A DNA stretch of 64,000 nucleotides, taken from the NCBI RefSeq assembly GCF_030272615.1, contig NC_081405.1:21676047-21740046 (forward strand), in the 5' to 3' direction. Of the stretch, positions 58,876 through 64,000 are shown piece after piece (the first letter of the stretch is position 1; every line of letters begins with the position of its first letter). Source of the stretch: Cryptomeria japonica. Taxonomy: Eukaryota > Streptophyta > Pinopsida > Cupressales > Cupressaceae. The position numbers and the translations under genes were made by a program. The notes below the pieces were generated by a model. It saw nothing but the letters and a program-made list of their open reading frames with translations. It was not told the DNA's origin and searched no databases.

Positions 58876-61800
58876 AGTCAAGTTTCTCTACATGGCAAAA
58901 AAGGATGAAGCTACACCTATCAGGAGCTAGAGAATATGTTGTATATTATCTGGAGAATGATTTCATCACACCGAGCACCTATCCATTGAAAATGGAAAAA
59001 ATAAATGCAAAGAAAGAACATATTCAAGCAATGATTGAAATAACATCTGCATTGACTGATTCAGAGTTTAATGATCTAGAAGGTTGCAATGATACAAAGG
59101 CTATGTGGGACAAGCTCATATCAGTGTATGGAGGAGATGAACATGTTCAAAGAGAAAAAGTGGACAGTCTAAGAGGGCAACTTGAATCTATGAGGATGAA
59201 TGAAGGTGAGAACATAACCCAATACAGTACAAGACTAAAGGAGATTGCCAATCAAATCAAAGGAGCGGGTGGAACCATTGAAGAAAAGGACATAACAAGT
59301 AATTTGTTAAGAACCCTTCTACTAGCTTATGCAATCCGAGTCTCTACAATCAATGAATTGAGGTTTGTACCAAATATGCCAATCTCTTTAGATGCTACTA
59401 TTGGTAAGCTACATGCATTTGAGTTAAGTAACTTTGATAACAGTGGGTCGTCGGTAAATAAAGTTGAATCTACATTTAGTTCTTTTCATCTTGATGAATC
59501 TAATGATTACAATGAAAGAAAGTATAAGTACTCTGAAGGAGATCATAGTGGAGCAAGTGAAAGATTTCACAAGAACATGAAGGAAGTACACAAACTGTAT
59601 GAGGAAATCAGAAAGCAAGAAGAGTTTGAAGCACTATTAGCTAGAAGGTTACCGAGAGGCAAAGGTAAGTATAAAGGAAAACTACCTTTGAAATGTTTCA
59701 ATTGTGATAAGATAGGACATATGGCTTCTAACTGTCTTGACAAAGATTCTACTGAAAAGAGAGATTACCGAGATGACAGACAGAAAGATAATCATTACAG
59801 AGGACACCAAGACTTCAGAAGAAGAGATAGAAAGACATGCTTAATAGCTGATGAGGAATCCAATGATGATAAATTAGATGAAACTGATATAGAGGAAGTA
59901 GTTTATGTGGCTATCAAAGATGGATCAGATGAAGAAAGGTATGAAGAAAAAGCCCTAATATCTCACATAAATACTAATGACTCTTGGATCATAGATAGTG
60001 GATGCTCACATCACATGACAAGTGATAAACACAAGTTTGTTATGCTAGAAGAATATGATGGAGGCTATGTAAGATTTGGTAATGATGCACCATGTCTGAT
60101 AAAAGGTAAAGGATCCATAGCACTTCTTGACAATGCAAAGTGCAATGATGTTTATTGGGTTGAAGGTTTGAAATAAAATTTGTTGAGTGTAGCACAGCTA
60201 AACAAAACAGGTTACCAAATAGAATTTCAGAAAGGAATTGTCAAAGTTCATGAGAAGAATGGAAAGTTAGCTGCCACTAGGACACAAACAAAAGGTAATA
60301 CATTTCACCTTGACTCAACTCGGAATAAGTGTCTATATGCAAATATAGATGATACCTGGTTATGGCATAAAAGGTTTTGTCATGTAAATTTTGATAATTT
60401 GATCAAAATAAGCAAGAAGCACCGAGTAAGAGGTCTACCGAGTCTTGAAAAACCCGAGAATGTTATGTGCCAAGGATGCTATATGGGTAAAATGACAAGA
60501 TCAAGCTTTACAAGTAAGTCTTACACTTCTAAGGGAATTTTAGATCTTGTGCACACCGATCTTTTTGGTCCTATGAAAGTTCAAAGTTATTATGGTGATA
60601 AATATTTCATGTTATTTGTGAATGATTACTAAAGGATGATGTCAATTATGTTTTTAAAAGAAAAATCAAAAGCTTTTCAAATGTTTAAATGGTACAAGGC
60701 AAGAGTTGAAAATGAAATAGGAAGACAACTGAAATGTCTTAGATCAGATAGAGGAGGAGAGTTCACATCCGATGAGTTCAACTTATTCTGCAATGATCAT
60801 GGTATTAAAAGACAAGTCTCTACACCAAGAACTCTACAACAAAATGGAATTACTGAGAGAAGAAATAGATCTATTGTGGATTGTGCCAGAACCCTGATGA
60901 TTGAAAAGAAAGTGCCACAAACATTTTGGAGAGAAGCAATAAGCACAACAGTTTACACCCTGAACCGAGTACAACTGAAGAAAGGTACTTTGAAGACACC
61001 ATATGAAATCTGGTATGACAAGAAACCTAATGTAAGTTATTTAAAAATCTTTGGAAGTAGATGCTATGTACACAAAGATGATAGAAATGGCAAGTTTGAT
61101 CAGAAAAGTGAAGAAGGAACATTTCTTGGTTATTCTTCTAGAAGTAAAGCATTTAAATGTTTGATCAAATCATCTAACAAACTAGTAGAAAGTGCAAATG
61201 TGAAAATTGATGAATTTGCAAAAAGAAATGATGAAGGAAACTCCAAAGAACTAGAAGATTATGATGAATTTGTCTATGTTCAACCCACAAGTCTTACCGA
61301 GAGAACTGTTGAAGAAAATGAAGAGAATATCCAGTTACCGAGTGATGAAGAAGATCATACAGAGCCTATTGAGCCTGTATTAGCCAAGTATGTCAGAAGA
61401 CATCATGCATGAAGTCAGATTATAGGAGATAAGGATGATCCAGTGATGACCAGGAACAAACTGAGACAGAACACATGTTTGATATCTGAATTTGAATCGA
61501 GAATAGTGAAAGAGGCATTTAACAGTGAAGATTGGATAAATGCTATGAAAGAAAAGAATGATCAAATCAAGAAGAATGACACATGGACACTAATCCCAAG
61601 ACCAAAGGACAAAAATGTAATCAGTACAAAGTGGATTTTTAGAAACAAGTTGAATGAAAAAGGAGAGGTCATTTGAAATAAAGCTAGACTAGTTTGCAAA
61701 GGTTATGCTCAAGAAGAAGGAATTGATTATGGTGAAACTTTTGCACCTATGGCTAGACTAGAAGGAGTAAGAACATTTCTGGCATATGCTACTTACAAAA

Positions 61801-63029
61801 ATTTCAAGGTATATCAAATGGATGTCAAATCTGCATTTCTGAATGGTATATTAGAAGAAGAAGTTTTTATTAAACAACCTGAAGGATTTGTTGAAAACAA
61901 GAATGAAGATCAGGTATGTAAATTGAACAAAGCTTTATATGGTTTGAAACAAGCACCTATAGCATGGTATGAAAGATTGCACTCTTATTTAATCAAGATT
62001 GGTTTTATAAGAACAAGTGAAAACAACAATATGTACATGAGGAATGATGAAAATGGAATACTGATCTCAACCATATTTGTTGATGATATTATGTTTTGTG
62101 GAAATGATTCTTTATGCAAGAAATTTGGAAATGAAATGAGAAAAGAATTTGAGATGTCATTAATCAGTGAGATAAAGTATTTTATAGGTTTACAGATACT
62201 ACAAATGAAAAATGAGATTTTCATTACTCAATCCAAGTACATAAAGGAAATCTTGAAGAAATTTGGAATGGACGATTCAAAACTAGTAAGTACTCCTATG
62301 ACTACCAACTGTAAATTATCAAAGAACGATGAATCTGCATCTGTTGATGAGACACTTTACCGATCCATGATTGGAAAGCTACAATATGTTGTTCACAATA
62401 GACTAGACATAGCACATGCAGTAGGTATAGTTGCAAGATTCTCTGCAGATCCTAAGGAAACACACATGACAGCAATCAAGAGATTTTTTCAGATACTTGA
62501 AAGGCATTGAGGATTATGGCTTAGTATATCAGAAAGGAAATGACTTTGATTTAAAAGTTTATACTGATGCTGATTGGGCAGGCAACATTGATGCCAAGAA
62601 AAGCACAAGTGGAGGAGCTTTCTTTTTAGGAGAAAGACTAGTGAGTTGGCTTAGCAAGAAACAAGGATGTGTTTCACAGTCAACAGCAGAAGCTGAATAC
62701 GTTGTTGTAGCATTGAATTGTACCAACATACATGGATTAAACAACTATTGGAAGGTATAAATGAGAAATTTACCAAGCCAGTAACTATATTATGTGACAA
62801 TACTAGTGTCATTAACATTTCAAAGAATCCTATCATGCACTCTAAGACAAAGCACATCTCTATCAAATATCATTATCTTAGAGAAGAAGCCCAAGAGAAG
62901 AAAGTGGTGTTGGAGTATGTTAGCACAAAGGAACAAATAGCAGATATCTTCACCAAGCCACTACCAAGGGACACTTTTGAGTATCTCAGAAGTAAATTAG
63001 GGGTCCTACCCCTATCTTCTACTCACTGA
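58876..63029 (+). pseudogene. Gag-pol of copia A, main part
   Basis: In order: gag (SSFSTWQKRMKLHLSG), CCHC knuckle CFNCDKIGHMASNC at 59694-59735, protease DSG at 59994, integrase with Asp 60558, Asp 60747 and Glu 60855 (the last two 35 residues apart), RT with [12 protein letters not shown] and FVDDIMF (Asp pair 62082-62087), and RNase H with YTDADWAGN near 62,560. The natural end is at 63027-63029 after KLGVLPL. Stops are at 60174, 60630, 61410 and 61674, all in the main frame, several in Arg- or Gln-like contexts (GEVI[13 protein letters not shown]). Frame changes occur near 62,488 and 62,730. All active-site motifs I checked are still present, so A is less decayed in sequence than B, though split and stopped. 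Confidence 0.93.
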
Positions 63030-63412
63030 CCAAGTTCGGTGAAGGCATCAATTCGATGACTCTACAGAATATCTTTAGGAGTTGATGTTGATTTACACAC
63101 TTTAGGAGGTTTTCTAAAGGTGTACAGGAAACAAATACAGGGAACATGAATTGAAGACAAAATGCTCTGACCGAGACTAAGTTGATACATAATAGCAGGA
63201 ATTCACTTTATACAGGAAGAAATTATGTTTTAGTTCTTTACTTTTTGGCATTGGTGTCAAAGGGGGAGAAGACTGAAGAAAAAGAAGATTGAAGAGAAAA
63301 GAAGAGAAAACTACTATATGGGGGAGAATTCTGATGACAGAAGGAGAGCATTTCAGAATCTCACAGCAATCCGAATCAATTAGATCAAATCAATTGGTTT
63401 TGCCATCAATGC
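63030..63412 (+). other. 3' untranslated region of copia A
   Basis: No ORF of note. It has 'caaagggggagaag' (63,258-63,271) and 'atgggggagaatt' (63,319-63,331), purine tracts upstream of the main one. Confidence 0.7.
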
Positions 63413-63425
63413 CAAAGGGGGAGAT
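63413..63425 (+). promoter_or_regulatory. Polypurine tract of copia A
   Basis: CAAAGGGGGAGAT abuts the 3' LTR start TGTTGG at 63426. Confidence 0.85.
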
Positions 63426-64000
63426 TGTTGGCACTTCAATAAAGATATTGAGAAGGTTGTTGATGATTATGGATACAACTGATTAAGGATGATTACTGTC
63501 TTAATATTATTAATTTTTCATTGATGTCAAGAAATTGATTTTCTAATTCAGTACGATGTTGCCATATCTTAAGAAGTATGATTTGATGAGTATAAAGATG
63601 TCAGTAAAAGACATAGAAAGAATATGATGAATAAAGGGAGAAATAAGTTATTCAATGGGCAACTATTACCGAGTTAGACAATGATGAGATCATGATGAAC
63701 ATTTAGATTGTTTTGATATCATACATATGTTATTGATTGTAAGGTTAATACTATACTATGTTACTAAGCAAAGAACCTAGTCGGTAAACCCTAAGGAACC
63801 TAGTCGGTAAACCCTAAGGTTATTGCTATCAGTTAATGAAGGAGAAATTTCTACCGAGTGAAGTTTAGTATTTACCGAGTTGCAACCAAGTAATAACAGA
63901 ATGCATTAAATGATTACATGCATTATTTAATGAAGGAAGCTGATGAGTTGGCTATGATTAAATGATTGGTATGTTGTGAATGAAGTTTGTTAAAGAATCT
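63426..64000 (+). repeat. 3' LTR of copia A, cut by window edge
   Basis: The first 575 bp match 28583 onward with few changes, such as AAAGATATTG against AAGGATATTG. The remaining part of about 960 bp is outside the window. Confidence 0.93.

Overview
The window reads as intergenic DNA from a large-genome seed plant. A gymnosperm such as a conifer is my guess, from the AT-rich, heavily nested and decayed LTR retrotransposons; the sequence alone does not prove it. I found no ordinary host gene and no tRNA, rRNA or CRISPR. Nearly everything is transposable element, and most boundaries can be fixed by LTR ends, target-site duplications (TSDs) and reading frames that rejoin when an insertion is removed. 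I use local labels X, H, G, E, F, A, B, C and D for the elements.

Left part (1-28.6 kb). X is the 3' end of a Ty1/copia element (pol tail, LTR 949-2453). H is a minus-strand gypsy-type remnant (2454-2893 plus 10770-11419, LTR-like sequence from 11420). It is split by G, a complete Ty3/gypsy chromovirus at 2894-10769 (TSD TAGGG) whose single gag-pol frame carries 14 premature stops and no detected frameshift. E is a second minus-strand gag-type remnant (about 17340-18227 plus 25375-26136). It is split by F, a complete but non-autonomous copia-like element at 18228-25374 (TSD GTACT) that encodes a coiled-coil and zinc-knuckle gag fragment and an unrecognised long ORF. A solo LTR of the D family lies at 27307-28459 (TSD GGTTG).

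Right part (28.6-64 kb) is a four-level nest. Copia A (plus strand, 5' LTR 28583-30120, 3' LTR from 63426 to the window edge) is broken ten codons into gag by copia B (minus strand, 30217-58870). B is broken in gag by C, a very large DNA transposon (35479-57445; 4-bp TSD ATCT; imperfect 30-bp terminal inverted repeats starting GGGT; about 14.1 kb once its own insertion is removed). C is broken in an intron by D, a gag-only minus-strand gypsy-type element (47346-55211; TSD ATACA). Removing each insertion restores the frame in A and in B.

C is the most interesting object. It carries a decayed DDE-type transposase gene (39379-42481, plus strand) and a convergent second gene with five inferred phase-0 exons (56641 to 46900, minus strand). 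Between them is a 359-bp tandem array. Its left end holds a giant foldback: inverted arms with recurring ATATCCGATTT motifs, a (GA)n block, a 1.5-kb array of 20-bp units in both orientations, and a (CT)n block. The 4-bp TSD suggests the Sola superfamily, but I could not confirm that. Stop codons across the window fall mostly at CAG, CAA, CGA or TGG positions, as expected from deamination of methylated cytosines.
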